64,000 nt of DNA from Ruminococcaceae bacterium UBA1404 (GTDB lineage: Bacteria > Bacillota > Clostridia > Oscillospirales > Ruminococcaceae). The translations under genes were made by a program, and so were the position numbers. A model generated the notes under the pieces. The model was not told the origin of the DNA. It ran no database searches and saw nothing but the letters and a program-made list of their open reading frames with translations. The stretch spans positions 10,709 to 74,708 of the forward strand of contig DBQC01000017.1 in assembly GCA_002305075.1 (NCBI GenBank), read 5' to 3'. Of the stretch, positions 18,268 through 26,948 are shown piece after piece (positions within the stretch are counted from its first letter, which is position 1; each line of letters starts with the position of its first letter).

Positions 18268-19050
18268 TTACACCATGCTCATGGGCTTCATGCGCAGGCG
18301 CAGCTTGTCGGCAATCATGGCTACAAACTCCGAGTTGGTGGGTTTTCCTTTGCCGTTATGGATGGTGTAGCCAAAATAGGAGTTGAGCACATCCACATCG
18401 CCCCGGTCCCAGGCCACCTCTATGGCGTGGCGGATGGCCCGTTCCACCCGGGAGGAGGTGGTGCTGAACTTTTTGGCCACCGTGGGATATAAAAGCTTAG
18501 TCACCGAGTTGATGATATCCGGCGTGTTGACCGACAAAATAATCGATTCCCGCAGGTAATGATAGCCCTTTATGTGAGCCGGCACACCGATTTGGTGAAT
18601 GATTTCGGTGACCATCATCTCGAGGTCGGGTGCCCTGCCCTGAAGCGGAATGGCCTGTGGAGCGGTGATGTCGCCCAGCCCCGAGATCTGTACAATGCGT
18701 TCGACCAGCATTTCTACATCAAAGGGGCGCAAAAAATAGTAGGCGGCGCCTGAAGAGAGCAGCTCCCGCTCTAGGAGCGCATTGTCGAAAGAGGACATGA
18801 TCATAAAGCGCGGCAAGGGCTCTATGTCCGAAGCCCTCACATTTTTCATGACACCAATGGCATCGCAACGGGGCATGAAAACATCCATAAGTACAATGTC
18901 CGGCTGATGCTCTAAAATCATCTGGGTGACCACGGCTCCGTCCTTGGGTGCCACAACCGGCTCAAATCCATAAGTCTTAAGCAAGGCCGCACATTGGGAA
19001 CAAAAGGACTTATTGTCGTCTGCGATCAACACTTTTGTCTTTTCAGGCAT
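18268..19050 (-). CDS. spo0A: Sporulation master regulator Spo0A
   Basis: Response regulator whose phosphorylation commits the cell to sporulation. 260 residues: receiver domain (1-125) with acidic residues D11, D12 and the phosphoacceptor D56 (in VLMDVFMP), then the Spo0A-specific DNA-binding domain (about 145-260) with RESIILSV, STTSSRVERAIRHAIEVAW and GKPTNSEFVAMIADKLR, the recognition and sigma-A contact region. GGAGGAG precedes the ATG. It follows spoIVB, the conserved order in sporulating Firmicutes, but a terminator separates them; a weak TTGCGC-17-TAGATT pair just upstream may be its promoter. Confidence 0.98.
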   Translation of the reverse strand: MPEKTKVLIADDNKSFCSQCAALLKTYGFEPVVAPKDGAVVTQMILEHQPDIVLMDVFMPRCDAIGVMKNVRASDIEPLPRFMIMSSFDNALLERELLSSGAAYYFLRPFDVEMLVERIVQISGLGDITAPQAIPLQGRAPDLEMMVTEIIHQIGVPAHIKGYHYLRESIILSVNTPDIINSVTKLLYPTVAKKFSTTSSRVERAIRHAIEVAWDRGDVDVLNSYFGYTIHNGKGKPTNSEFVAMIADKLRLRMKPMSMV

Positions 19051-19159
19051 TTAAAGGCTCCTCCATCCATTTTTTTCTTGTTGGTACTAATCTACCATAA
19101 TTTGGCATATAGCGCAAGCCCTTAATTACAAAAAATTTCCAGCTGTCTAAACCATCGGC

Positions 19160-19188
19160 AAAACCCGCCCAAAGAGAGGGCGGGTTTT
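19160..19188 (-). terminator. Terminator between spoIVB and spo0A
   Basis: Near-symmetrical stem AAAACCCGCCC / GGGCGGGTTTT with a seven-base loop; T-run on both strands. It uncouples spo0A from spoIVB. A TGTCGAA heptamer, the core of the Spo0A-binding box, lies at 19209-19215. Confidence 0.85.
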
Positions 19189-19218
19189 AGAAGCTATACC
19201 TAAAATGCTGTCGAAGCC

Positions 19219-20448
19219 TTAAGCTGCGAAAGCGCCTGTAATATCGGTCGATCGAGAGGCGCGCTCCATATTTTCAGCAAAAATGCCATAGCCTCGGGCG
19301 GGGTCGTTGACAAATACATGGGTAACCGCACCCACCAGCCGCCCGTTTTGAATAATGGGCGACCCGCTCATGCCCTGCACAATGCCGCCGGTGCTTTCCA
19401 ATAGCCGGGGATCGGTAATGCGAATGACCATATTTTTGGTGGGGCTTTTTTCACCGGTGTTCACCCGCTCGATCTGTATGGCGTAGCTCTGGGGTTCGCT
19501 GCCGGTTATGGTGGTGTAGATCTCGGCGGGACCGGGTTGGGTTTCGTGGGGTAGCGCCATAGGAATGGCCGCTCCCGACAGACGGGCATGACCCGAGGAA
19601 TAGCCATAGACACCGGCTTCGCTGTTGAGGTAGAGCTCGCCCAGCGTACCGCTGCCCGAAAATATCCCTTTAAGCTCCCCCGGCGAGCCTGATTGACCCG
19701 GGGTAACGCCGGTGATGGTGACCTCCACCGCCTGCCCGCTGGAAAGAGGCATAATATCCCCTGTATCCACATCGCACACAGCGTGACCCAAGCCGGCAAA
19801 AATCCCTGTGGTGGGATTAAAATAGGTCAGCGTTCCAATGCCGGCCGACGAATCCCGTACCCATATACCGGCTTTATATCCGTCCCCGGTGAGGGCGGGC
19901 GTAAGAATGTGATAAAGCGTCTGATCGCCACGACGCAGCGCAATGCTTACGGGCTGGCCTTTTTTGTTATTGATAAGCGCCGTAACATCCTCATTTTTAT
20001 AGATGGGTTGGCCGTCGATGGCGATAAGGATATCGCCGGTTTTAATGCCGGCCGTCTTGGCGGGGTTGATCATTCGTCCGCCCTCCTCGAGGTCGGACAG
20101 GCCAACCACCATGACGCCATCGGTAAACATCTTAATGCCAAAGGGCATTCCGCCCGGCACCACATAGTTGCGGGCCACCACCTGTACGGCCACCTCTTTA
20201 ACCCGGATGCCGCCCGGCAGCGTGAGGTTCATGGTGTAGCTGTTGCCCGCCCGGGAATAGACCTCGAGAGGTATTTGATCCACAAGGCCCGAGGCCGCAA
20301 CCCCAAAGGCTTCTCCGGGCGTGAAACGGTTGCCCTGTACCACATAATAGCGGCTGGGAAGGCCCAGCTGCAGCCCGATGGCCAGGGCCGATATCAGGGC
20401 ATACAGCAGCGCACAGACCCCCGCCGCCGCCCTGACTATGCTTCTCAC
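19219..20448 (-). CDS. spoIVB: SpoIVB peptidase (sigma-K checkpoint signal)
   Basis: Serine peptidase (family S55) secreted from the forespore that triggers SpoIVFB to release sigma-K in the mother cell. 409 residues: one N-terminal membrane segment (about 4-28), PDZ domain (about 90-175, with GIKTGDILIAIDGQPI), and peptidase domain with the catalytic His in GLGHAVCD and Ser in GMSGSPII. I start at GTG 20448 because GGAGG lies 11 bases upstream; the ATG at 20499 sits almost at the predicted transcription start. Directly downstream of a forespore-type promoter and upstream of spo0A. Confidence 0.95.
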   Translation of the reverse strand: MRSIVRAAAGVCALLYALISALAIGLQLGLPSRYYVVQGNRFTPGEAFGVAASGLVDQIPLEVYSRAGNSYTMNLTLPGGIRVKEVAVQVVARNYVVPGGMPFGIKMFTDGVMVVGLSDLEEGGRMINPAKTAGIKTGDILIAIDGQPIYKNEDVTALINNKKGQPVSIALRRGDQTLYHILTPALTGDGYKAGIWVRDSSAGIGTLTYFNPTTGIFAGLGHAVCDVDTGDIMPLSSGQAVEVTITGVTPGQSGSPGELKGIFSGSGTLGELYLNSEAGVYGYSSGHARLSGAAIPMALPHETQPGPAEIYTTITGSEPQSYAIQIERVNTGEKSPTKNMVIRITDPRLLESTGGIVQGMSGSPIIQNGRLVGAVTHVFVNDPARGYGIFAENMERASRSTDITGAFAA

Positions 20449-20511
20449 GGCACCGTCAACCTCCTTTAAGCGTACATTTTTTGAAGAAAATCCGAGCATT
20501 TTTCTTCATTT

Positions 20512-20541
20512 TAGTATGAGCGTGCAAGCGACGATTATCAA
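20512..20541 (-). promoter_or_regulatory. Sigma-G/sigma-F-type promoter of spoIVB
   Basis: The minus strand reads TTGATA (20536-20541), 17 bases, CATACTA (20512-20518). CATACTA is the ideal sigma-G -10; the -35 keeps the ATA of the GMATR consensus. spoIVB is a known forespore gene in Bacillus, so the match is expected. Confidence 0.65.
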
Positions 20542-20575
20542 AGTTAAAATCTATGGGGAATGGATATTTCAAGGC

Positions 20576-20614
20576 AAAAACATCGCCACAGCGCGCTGTG
20601 GTGCGGCGCCGATG
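20576..20614 (-). terminator. Terminator of the gerA operon
   Basis: On the minus strand a nested hairpin (CATCG...CGATG around CCACAGC-GCTGTGG) runs into TTTTTG. It lies between gerAC and the spoIVB promoter. Confidence 0.7.
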
Positions 20615-20652
20615 GATATGGAAACTTTTTCTTGAAAAATATAAAAGACGGC

Positions 20653-21759
20653 CTAATCCCCCACCCGAGCCACATGGGCATCCACCGCAATGGCGCAGTC
20701 AGCCTCTCGAATGTGGGCGGGCCAATTGGCGGCGTGCTGCTTCCAGTAAGCGGGTTGATCCCGCCGCAAATAGCGGTAAAGGCCAAAGGCGTCGCAGCCC
20801 TGGGCGGCAGCCTGCTCAAAGGCGGATAGGGCGTCGGCCCTGATGGCCAATCCGGCAAGATCCTGCAGCCGACTGATGTCGGCCGCCGAGAGCCGGTCGG
20901 CGGGATTGTCTGACATTTCGGCCAGCAGCAATTCGGCCTTAACGGTGATGTCAAACCGTGGCCGCCCATCCGTTATGGCGGTTTTTATGCTGACGCTTAG
21001 GCGCTTGATTTGCAGGGCCAGCCGACCCAAATGCGCATCGTCCACATGGAGCAGGCTGCCCCGGCCCAAACCCCGCAGGGTGAGCATACCCCGGTGACCG
21101 ATGTCGTCCAGCCTGCCGGCGGGGGTGTCCCGGTTGTAGAGGGCCACACCGTCGGGCACAAATGTTACCTGCTCACCGGCGTCCTGCCGCCGCACCCGCA
21201 AAATAGCCGTGCCCGCCCCCTCGGTATAGTAGCTGCGCGCAAGGGTGAGCAGGTCGCTGGGGCACATGGCCTCCTTAGCCACGGCCGAGCCGGTGATATT
21301 CTCGAGCGAGCTGGCCACCACCACCTGATTGTCCTCGGTTTGGGGGTTTAGAATGTCTTGCGCCTGCCCCGCCGCTATGAGCAAGACCATTTGGGGGTAG
21401 ACCTCCTCGTTGCTGCTAAGAAAGCGCATGATGTCCTTAAGATGGTTGCGGGCGGTGCGCTCCCCCACGACGATAGCTCGGCAGTCTCCCAAAAAAGCCG
21501 CCCGCCCCACCCGCAACGAGGCATCCTGCAAGGCTTGGGACAGGGTATCCCCCATGGCGGTGACCACCTGCCGTTGTTCTTCTGTGTTTATCTCCTCGCT
21601 CTGACCGTTGGGGCTGAAGATCTGCAGCGTGAGATGAAAAACCCCCTCGGTATAATCGATACCCATAAGCTGAATGAGCGCCCGCTCTCGAATATCCTGC
21701 CCCCCGAGGCAGCCGGTAAGCAGGCAGAGCACCAGCCCCAATAGAGCCACCCGCCTCAT
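20653..21759 (-). CDS. gerAC: Spore germination protein GerAC (Ger(x)C family lipoprotein)
   Basis: C subunit of a germinant receptor, a lipoprotein on the outer face of the spore inner membrane. 368 residues: lipoprotein signal with LLTGCLG lipobox (Cys17), then GGQDIRERALIQLMGIDYTEG, the typical mature start of GerC proteins, and the C-terminal Ger(x)C domain. It overlaps gerAB by four bases. Which GerA-type receptor (gerA, gerB, gerK) it corresponds to, and its germinant, cannot be told from sequence. Confidence 0.92.
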   Translation of the reverse strand: MRRVALLGLVLCLLTGCLGGQDIRERALIQLMGIDYTEGVFHLTLQIFSPNGQSEEINTEEQRQVVTAMGDTLSQALQDASLRVGRAAFLGDCRAIVVGERTARNHLKDIMRFLSSNEEVYPQMVLLIAAGQAQDILNPQTEDNQVVVASSLENITGSAVAKEAMCPSDLLTLARSYYTEGAGTAILRVRRQDAGEQVTFVPDGVALYNRDTPAGRLDDIGHRGMLTLRGLGRGSLLHVDDAHLGRLALQIKRLSVSIKTAITDGRPRFDITVKAELLLAEMSDNPADRLSAADISRLQDLAGLAIRADALSAFEQAAAQGCDAFGLYRYLRRDQPAYWKQHAANWPAHIREADCAIAVDAHVARVGD

Positions 21760-22835
21760 GAGGGATGCCTCCCGCTAAGCAGGGCGGCCGTCCCCCAAAG
21801 CAGCGGGATGATCAGGGTCATCAGCAACATGGGGGCACCGCTGTTCATCAAAGCGATAAAGTTGCTGGCCAACCAGTGGCTGCGGCTTAATGCAAAGGCC
21901 GCTACCCCGGCTGTTAGGGCCGCCGCCCCAAGGCTGTGCTGGGCCCTGCCCACCGGCAGCAGGGTTTTAAGGGCATGGTCCACAAAGGCCAGATGAAGGG
22001 CCCCTTTAAGCAGGCAGACGGTCATAAACAGCATCATAAACAGAAAATCCACCCGGGTGGGCACCCATATGTCGGCGGCCGAAAACAGTGCATGCACAGG
22101 GTAGAGCTGCATACGGCTGGCCCCGCCTAACACGGTGATCACCAGCACGCTGATCAGCTCGGCCACCACGATAGCCGCCCCAAACACGCCCCGTGCTGCC
22201 CGGCGACCACCCCCACCCACCATGGGCAGCATCATGGCCATAACAATGAGGTCGCCCCAGTCTACAAAGCTGCGGTAGATGCTGCTTAGCAGCGCCATGG
22301 GTCCTTCGTAAAAGGGAGAGATGAGCTCCACCGGCTCGGCCACGCTCCAAAGCCCGGCGGTCACCACAATAAGCACCAGCACAAGTCCGAGCAGCAGTAG
22401 GTTGGACATACGGCTTAGCGCATCAAGCCCCATGACATTAAAAAAAATAAGGACAGCTATGCACCAGAGGATAAAAATAAACCCGCTGGCTTCGGGGTAG
22501 ACCGTGGAGGTAAAGTAGCGCTCAAAGCTGTTGATGACCTGAACCATCACAAGAAAGGAGCAGCCGCCCAGCAAAGCCGTGGCCGCTCTTCCGGAAGGCT
22601 TACCTGTTAAAAAGCACAGCTGGACCGGTGTTTGGGTACCGGCCAAACGCACAAGGCCGGTAACCAGCCCAAAAGCTCCCCAAGCCAGCAGTGCTGCGCA
22701 CAGCTGGCCCAAAAGCGCCGTGGAGGTGTCGATGGGCATGGAGCCCTCCCCCACATAGGTCAGCGAGCCAAATAGCCGCGCCAGCGTAAACAGTGCAAAA
22801 AATTCCACCTGCCCAATACGAATGCCCTTATCCAC
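21756..22835 (-). CDS. gerAB: Spore germination protein GerAB (amino-acid permease-like)
   Basis: B subunit of the germinant receptor, a multi-pass membrane protein of the APC transporter superfamily thought to bind the germinant. 359 residues with about ten hydrophobic segments. The open frame extends to 23087 but that part overlaps gerAA; GTG 22835 (MDKGIRIGQVEFFALFTLARL) follows AGGAGG by six bases and gives the normal family N-terminus. The gerAA stop lies one base before this GTG, so translation is coupled. Confidence 0.92.
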   Translation of the reverse strand: MDKGIRIGQVEFFALFTLARLFGSLTYVGEGSMPIDTSTALLGQLCAALLAWGAFGLVTGLVRLAGTQTPVQLCFLTGKPSGRAATALLGGCSFLVMVQVINSFERYFTSTVYPEASGFIFILWCIAVLIFFNVMGLDALSRMSNLLLLGLVLVLIVVTAGLWSVAEPVELISPFYEGPMALLSSIYRSFVDWGDLIVMAMMLPMVGGGGRRAARGVFGAAIVVAELISVLVITVLGGASRMQLYPVHALFSAADIWVPTRVDFLFMMLFMTVCLLKGALHLAFVDHALKTLLPVGRAQHSLGAAALTAGVAAFALSRSHWLASNFIALMNSGAPMLLMTLIIPLLWGTAALLSGRHPS

Positions 22836-22836
22836 T

Positions 22837-24387
22837 CTATTCCTCCTGCCCCTCGGTCTTATGGGGGATGGTGTCGGACTCCTCCTGCCGCAGGTGCTGA
22901 ACATTAAGCTGCTCCCGGGACAGCTTGGGCCATCCCACCCGTACAATGAGATCCCGCCAGCCATAAGGCGCGATGGGCGCCACCGGCGTGGTGACGGGAA
23001 TGCCCATGCTTTCGCGGGCAAACAGATTGCAGCCCACCATGAGCAGTACCGCCGTGATCCCAAACAGCCCGAAAAATCCTCCGGCAAAAATCAGCAGCAG
23101 CCTAAGAAAGGTAATAGCCTGATAGAGCGCTGGCACCAAGAAGGCGCTCACCGCCGTGAGGGCCACCACCATCACCATGGGCGCACCGATGATGCCCGCC
23201 TTAACGGCAGCGTCCCCCACCACCAGCGCCCCCACAATGCTGACGGCCATGCCCACCGGCTGGGGCATACGCAGCCCGGCCTCCCGCACCACCTCGTAGA
23301 TAAGGGTAATAATCAGCACTTCGAGCATAGCTGAAAAAGGAATGTTCTCCTCGGCGGTGGCAATGTTATAGAGCAGCGCCGGCGGCAGCAGCTCGAGATG
23401 GTAGCGGGCAATGGCCACATAGAGTCCGGGCAGCATGACCGTGAGCAAAAAGGCAAGGTAGCGCAGCAGACGGATCATAGTGGCATAGTAGGGCGGATGG
23501 GCATAATCGTCAAAGCCCTGAAAATACTCGCCAAACAGATGAGGCAGTGTCAGCGCAAAGGGGGTGCCATCTATAAGCAGTCCCACCCGGCCCTCGGCCA
23601 ACTTGGCACAAAGGGTGTCCGGGCGCTCAGTGGTGCCCACGGTGGAGAAAAAAGAGGCTTTGGCATTCTCTAAAAAGGGCTGAATATAGCCTGACTCCAA
23701 TACCGTGTCCAGCCGAATGGCCCCAAGGCGGTGCTTAATCTGGTTTAGAGTAGCACTGTCCACCTTGTCGGTTCGGTATAAAAGGCAAAAGCCCGTGCGG
23801 CTGTTCTCCCCCACTGTGCCAAGCTCCATCTTGAGCAGAGGGGTTTTCATGCGGCGGCGAACCATGCTCATATTTACCCGCAGCGCCTCGGTAAAGCTCT
23901 CTCGGGAGCCTCGCACATTAAACTCGCCCAAGGGCTCTGCCACCGAGCGGTAGGCAAAACCCTGAAGACCCATGGCATATCCGGTGCTCAGTCCATCGCA
24001 GAGCAGCACCGCAAAGCCCGACATAACAAAAGAGAAAAGCTCGCTAAAGCTACCGATCTCCTGCTGGTCGATGGCGAATATGGCCTGATTTCGCATGTAA
24101 TCGGCAAAGGCATCCGGAGTGGTGTTATTGCTAAGGGCCGCTGCAAACAGCGGCCGGATAAAGAAATCGGCCATGGCGAGGCTGTCCACCATGCCCTCGA
24201 TTTGCAGCAGGCAGAGCCGCAGGCCACACAGCTCGAATTCCCGCACAATCAGGTCGTCACTGCCGCCGCTAATCTGGCGCAGGATAATCAAGTTTTCATT
24301 CAGGCTGGCTGTAAGCCTCTGCGCCTCGCCCTCGGGCCCCGAGGGTGGCTGGTAGGCGTCTCGGGCATAAAAATAAGGCATTTTCAC
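22837..24387 (-). CDS. gerAA: Spore germination protein GerAA
   Basis: A subunit of the germinant receptor; in GerA-type receptors it oligomerises and is proposed to form an ion channel. 516 residues: soluble N-terminal half (about 1-280, with LYRTDKVD and LLIDGTPFALTLPHLFGEYFQ) and a C-terminal membrane half with about five segments, including the family motif RMPQPVGMAVSIVGALVVGD. The GTG at 24387 follows AGGTGAT; an ATG two codons later is the alternative. First gene of gerAA-AB-AC. Confidence 0.94.
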   Translation of the reverse strand: MKMPYFYARDAYQPPSGPEGEAQRLTASLNENLIILRQISGGSDDLIVREFELCGLRLCLLQIEGMVDSLAMADFFIRPLFAAALSNNTTPDAFADYMRNQAIFAIDQQEIGSFSELFSFVMSGFAVLLCDGLSTGYAMGLQGFAYRSVAEPLGEFNVRGSRESFTEALRVNMSMVRRRMKTPLLKMELGTVGENSRTGFCLLYRTDKVDSATLNQIKHRLGAIRLDTVLESGYIQPFLENAKASFFSTVGTTERPDTLCAKLAEGRVGLLIDGTPFALTLPHLFGEYFQGFDDYAHPPYYATMIRLLRYLAFLLTVMLPGLYVAIARYHLELLPPALLYNIATAEENIPFSAMLEVLIITLIYEVVREAGLRMPQPVGMAVSIVGALVVGDAAVKAGIIGAPMVMVVALTAVSAFLVPALYQAITFLRLLLIFAGGFFGLFGITAVLLMVGCNLFARESMGIPVTTPVAPIAPYGWRDLIVRVGWPKLSREQLNVQHLRQEESDTIPHKTEGQEE

Positions 24388-24403
24388 ATGGCATCACCTA
24401 CCT

Positions 24404-24434
24404 TATCTTTTCCACCCGGGCACATGGGTTATAC
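24404..24434 (-). promoter_or_regulatory. Sigma-F/sigma-G-type promoter of gerA operon
   Basis: Minus strand GTATA (24430-24434), 16-base spacer, GGAAAAGATA (24404-24413), close to the sigma-F consensus GYWTA-N16-GGNNANANTA. The predicted start lies very close to the ribosome site of gerAA, so the exact start is uncertain. Confidence 0.5.
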
Positions 24435-24451
24435 AAAAGAGAGCCATACTA
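24422..24451 (+). promoter_or_regulatory. Sigma-G-type promoter of the DUF421 gene
   Basis: ACATG (24422-24426), 18-base spacer, CATACTA (24445-24451): four of five and seven of seven against GMATR-N18-CATNMTA. It overlaps the divergent gerA promoter by 13 bases. Confidence 0.55.
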
Positions 24452-24481
24452 TATAAAAAACGCCCGAAAGGATGATGAACT

Positions 24482-25183
24482 ATGTTTGTGGTGATATGGC
24501 GCACCCTTTTTCTTTATGTGTTTATTGTGGCCAGTCTGCGCTTTATGGGCAAGCGGCAGTTGGGTGAGCTTCAACCCTCCGAGCTGGTGATTACCATGCT
24601 CATCTCTAATATTGCAGCGGTACCCATAGAAAACCTGGAGGTCTCTCTGCTCAATGGTGTGCTGTCCATTGCGCTGCTCATCTGCCTCGAAGTGCTCTCG
24701 GCCGGTCTGGCGCTAAAAAGCCGCACGGCGAGGCGCATCATTCAGGGCAATCCCGCCTGCATCATCCGGGACGGTCAAATCGACCAAAATAAAATGGAGC
24801 AGCTGCGCTATTCGCTGGATGATCTGGTCGAACAGCTGCGGGCGGGTGGAGTGTTCAACCTGTCCGAAGTGATGCTGGCCATGGTGGAACCTACCGGCTC
24901 GCTGTCGGTTTACCTCAAGTCGCCCCACCGGCCGCTGACCCCAACGGATATGAACCTAGAGCTTGCCGAGACACCACCCCAATACATGGTGGTAGCCGAC
25001 GGGGAGCTCTGCGAGGACAATTTGCAGGCCGCCGGTGTTACAAAGGAACGGGTGGAGAAGATTTTGCGGCGAAAGGGCTATACCCCAAAACAAATTTATT
25101 TTATGAGCTGCGCGGGCGATAAGGACTTTTACATTGTGCCCAAGACCAATGCGAAAAAGGCCTCCAAGGGGAGTCGGGTATGA
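24482..25183 (+). CDS. DUF421 (YetF-type) membrane protein
   Basis: 233 residues: two or three N-terminal membrane helices (about 3-75), then two soluble beta-rich DUF421 repeats, with the usual RFMGKRQLGELQPSELVITMLISN N-terminal signature (split: RFMGKRQLGEL and PSELVITMLISN). DUF421 proteins of Bacillus and Clostridia are enriched in spores, and relatives in spoVA-type mobile operons raise spore heat resistance. The place next to gerAA and the sigma-G-like promoter support a spore-membrane role here, which remains inference. AAAGGAT precedes the start. It overlaps the next gene by four bases. Confidence 0.88.
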   Translation: MFVVIWRTLFLYVFIVASLRFMGKRQLGELQPSELVITMLISNIAAVPIENLEVSLLNGVLSIALLICLEVLSAGLALKSRTARRIIQGNPACIIRDGQIDQNKMEQLRYSLDDLVEQLRAGGVFNLSEVMLAMVEPTGSLSVYLKSPHRPLTPTDMNLELAETPPQYMVVADGELCEDNLQAAGVTKERVEKILRRKGYTPKQIYFMSCAGDKDFYIVPKTNAKKASKGSRV

Positions 25184-25554
25184 AACGGGTAAGAATTGTA
25201 CTGGTGATTTTGGTATGTATTGCGCTGGGGGTGAGTTTTCTCACCTATCGGCTGGGGATGGTGCTACACGGGCTCACGAAAGAGCTTGACCGGGTGGAGG
25301 CCGCCATCGGACAGCCCGGGGAGCTTGAGTCGGCCTGCCAAAGCATAGAGGACTACTGGATGAGCCATACTAAGAAGTTGACCCGCTATTTGTCTCAGCG
25401 CTATGTGGACGACCTCACCGCTGCCGTGCTGCTGCTAAAACCCATGAGCCGCGCGCAGGACACGGCTTTGTTCGAGTCTGAAATACGCATGCTGCGTCTG
25501 CAAATCGAGGAGTTGTGGGAGGCTCACAGCCCATCGCTGTCCAGCTTGTTTTAA
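25180..25554 (+). CDS. DUF4363-family protein
   Basis: 124 residues: one N-terminal membrane segment (about 5-25) and an all-helical remainder rich in charged residues. DUF4363 proteins typically follow a DUF421 gene, as here with an ATGA overlap, so the two probably act together at the membrane. No biochemical function is known to me. Confidence 0.75.
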   Translation: MKRVRIVLVILVCIALGVSFLTYRLGMVLHGLTKELDRVEAAIGQPGELESACQSIEDYWMSHTKKLTRYLSQRYVDDLTAAVLLLKPMSRAQDTALFESEIRMLRLQIEELWEAHSPSLSSLF

Positions 25555-25559
25555 GGCAG

Positions 25560-25593
25560 AAAAAGTCCCACCCCCGCTTTGCGGAGGTGGGAC
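25560..25593 (-). terminator. Terminator after nrdR
   Basis: Minus strand GTCCCACC-CCGC / GCGG-GGTGGGAC, loop AAA, followed by TTTTT. Also placed to separate the convergent DUF4363 gene. Confidence 0.85.
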
Positions 25594-25610
25594 TGTGGCT
25601 ATAAGGCCAT

Positions 25611-26078
25611 TTACTGGTGATCTTCGTGTTGCTCGAGCAGTTTTTTAAGCTCGTCCATAAAAGAGTTGATATCTTTGAATTGGCGGTAGACACTGGCAAA
25701 GCGCACATAGGCCGCCTCGTCGATGGTCTTGAGCTTGTCCATGGCATAGCCGCCTATAACCGAGCTGGGCACCTCACGCTCCATGGCATTTTGTAAGGTT
25801 TGTTCGATGGCCGAAACCGCCCGCTCTAGCTGATCGAGAGAGACCTGACGCTTTTCGCAGGCTCTAAGCAGACTGTTTAGCAGCTTTTCCCGGTCGAAAA
25901 GCTCCCGAGAGCCGTCCTTTTTAATGACCATAATGGGGGTGGTCTCCACCACCTCGTAAGTAGTAAAGCGCTTGCCGCAGCCCTGGCACTCCCGCCGCCG
26001 GCGGATGCGCTCGTCCTCGTCGGTGGGCCGGGAGTCCACCACCCTGCTGTCGGTAAAACCGCAAAAAGGACATTTCAT
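25611..26078 (-). CDS. nrdR: Transcriptional repressor NrdR
   Basis: Nucleotide-sensing repressor of ribonucleotide reductase genes. 155 residues: N-terminal zinc ribbon with CPFCG and CQGCGKRF (four cysteines), the VVDSRPTDEDERIRRRREC linker region typical of NrdR, then the ATP-cone (PIMVIKKDGSRELFDREKL). The usual length is 150-160. No nrd genes are in the window, so its targets lie elsewhere. Confidence 0.97.
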   Translation of the reverse strand: MKCPFCGFTDSRVVDSRPTDEDERIRRRRECQGCGKRFTTYEVVETTPIMVIKKDGSRELFDREKLLNSLLRACEKRQVSLDQLERAVSAIEQTLQNAMEREVPSSVIGGYAMDKLKTIDEAAYVRFASVYRQFKDINSFMDELKKLLEQHEDHQ

Positions 26079-26111
26079 ATTGTAAGACCCCCTATGCCTG
26101 ATGGGGCTATT

Positions 26112-26366
26112 TTACAATAAAGCTATAAAATCTTCAACCACATCTTTCATCTGCTCCCAACATAGCCCCCCGGCGTTCATGCGGTGCACAAGCTCATCTA
26201 CACGCTGCTCATCGACACAGATGTCGGGGATTTCAACTAAGAGGGTGCCACCATGATCTCGGCAACAAATGCCGTATGATAGAGCTTGGCCGCAGCCCTC
26301 TACATTTACTTTGGCTGTTACCCGTTGATAGACACAGGTTATTGCGTGGGTTGCCGAGTTGGACAT
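26112..26366 (-). CDS. Small conserved protein, DUF6514-like
   Basis: 84 residues. The pattern (YGICCRDHGG...VEIPDICVDEQRVDELVHRMNAGGL...LKDVVEDF-like MKDVVEDFIALL) resembles the clostridial DUF6514 family by memory, not by search. I start at ATG 26366 because GGAG lies nine bases upstream; the ATG at 26375 touches that site. A perfect TTTGCT-CAA-AGCAAA inverted repeat at 26405-26419 lies about 40 bases upstream, possibly an operator. Function unknown. Confidence 0.65.
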   Translation of the reverse strand: MSNSATHAITCVYQRVTAKVNVEGCGQALSYGICCRDHGGTLLVEIPDICVDEQRVDELVHRMNAGGLCWEQMKDVVEDFIALL

Positions 26367-26419
26367 GGTTTTCATCTCCTATTCTTGTTGGTTATTGTAT
26401 ACTATTTGCTCAAAGCAAA

Positions 26420-26914
26420 AAGTAAAAAGTCTGTGGTGTTGTCTCCTATTATAAGTACATAATGGTGAATTACAAGAGCGTTTTTCAGACATTAACACCA
26501 ATAACCTGCTCCCCTTTCGACGCATTTGTGAAAAGTGAACAAATTGCATATGGGAATATGGGAAGATATAGCCCTAAAAGGTCGTATAGCGTCGATGCTT
26601 ATGGCACTTTTGACCTACAAAACACTACTGTGTTGAAATCATATGCTCCGGTATACGAGTTTTCCCCCAATTGTCCGCGCTCAAAAGGGGCATTTTATGC
26701 GCAATAGCAAGGTTGGCGCAGACTTTTTCCACTAATTTTCCACCGCCAAAGTCTTCAACCTCTCGATTAAACCGACCGTCGGTTTGTTTACTTATTTAAT
26801 CGGCAAAAAGAAAATTCAATCAGAAAATAGAGTTCCGAGTAGTCGTGTGATGTGGCAAATTGGCAACTTAGCTGTGTGAAAGACTCAAGCCATAGAGATG
26901 CTTTAGCCGCACAA
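26420..26914. other. Non-coding stretch, AT-rich
   Basis: About 500 bases without a supported gene. An open frame at 26462-26707 (+) has no ribosome site or family pattern. A 17-base palindrome (8-base arms AAACCGAC/GTCGGTTT) lies at 26769-26785. Base composition is more AT-rich than the flanking genes. I cannot assign a function. Confidence 0.5.
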
Positions 26915-26948
26915 CAACAGCCCGCCGCATAAAACTGCGGCGGGCTGC
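26915..26948 (-). terminator. Terminator after asparaginase gene
   Basis: Minus strand AGCCCGCCGCA / TGCGGCGGGCT with loop GTTTTA, followed by a GTTGTTGTG tract. Confidence 0.8.

Noticed and set aside
22836..23087. N-terminal extension of gerAB
   Set aside because: Lies inside gerAA; GTG 22835 has an AGGAGG site.
26462..26707. 81-codon open frame on the plus strand
   Set aside because: No ribosome site, no family pattern, AT-rich non-coding composition.
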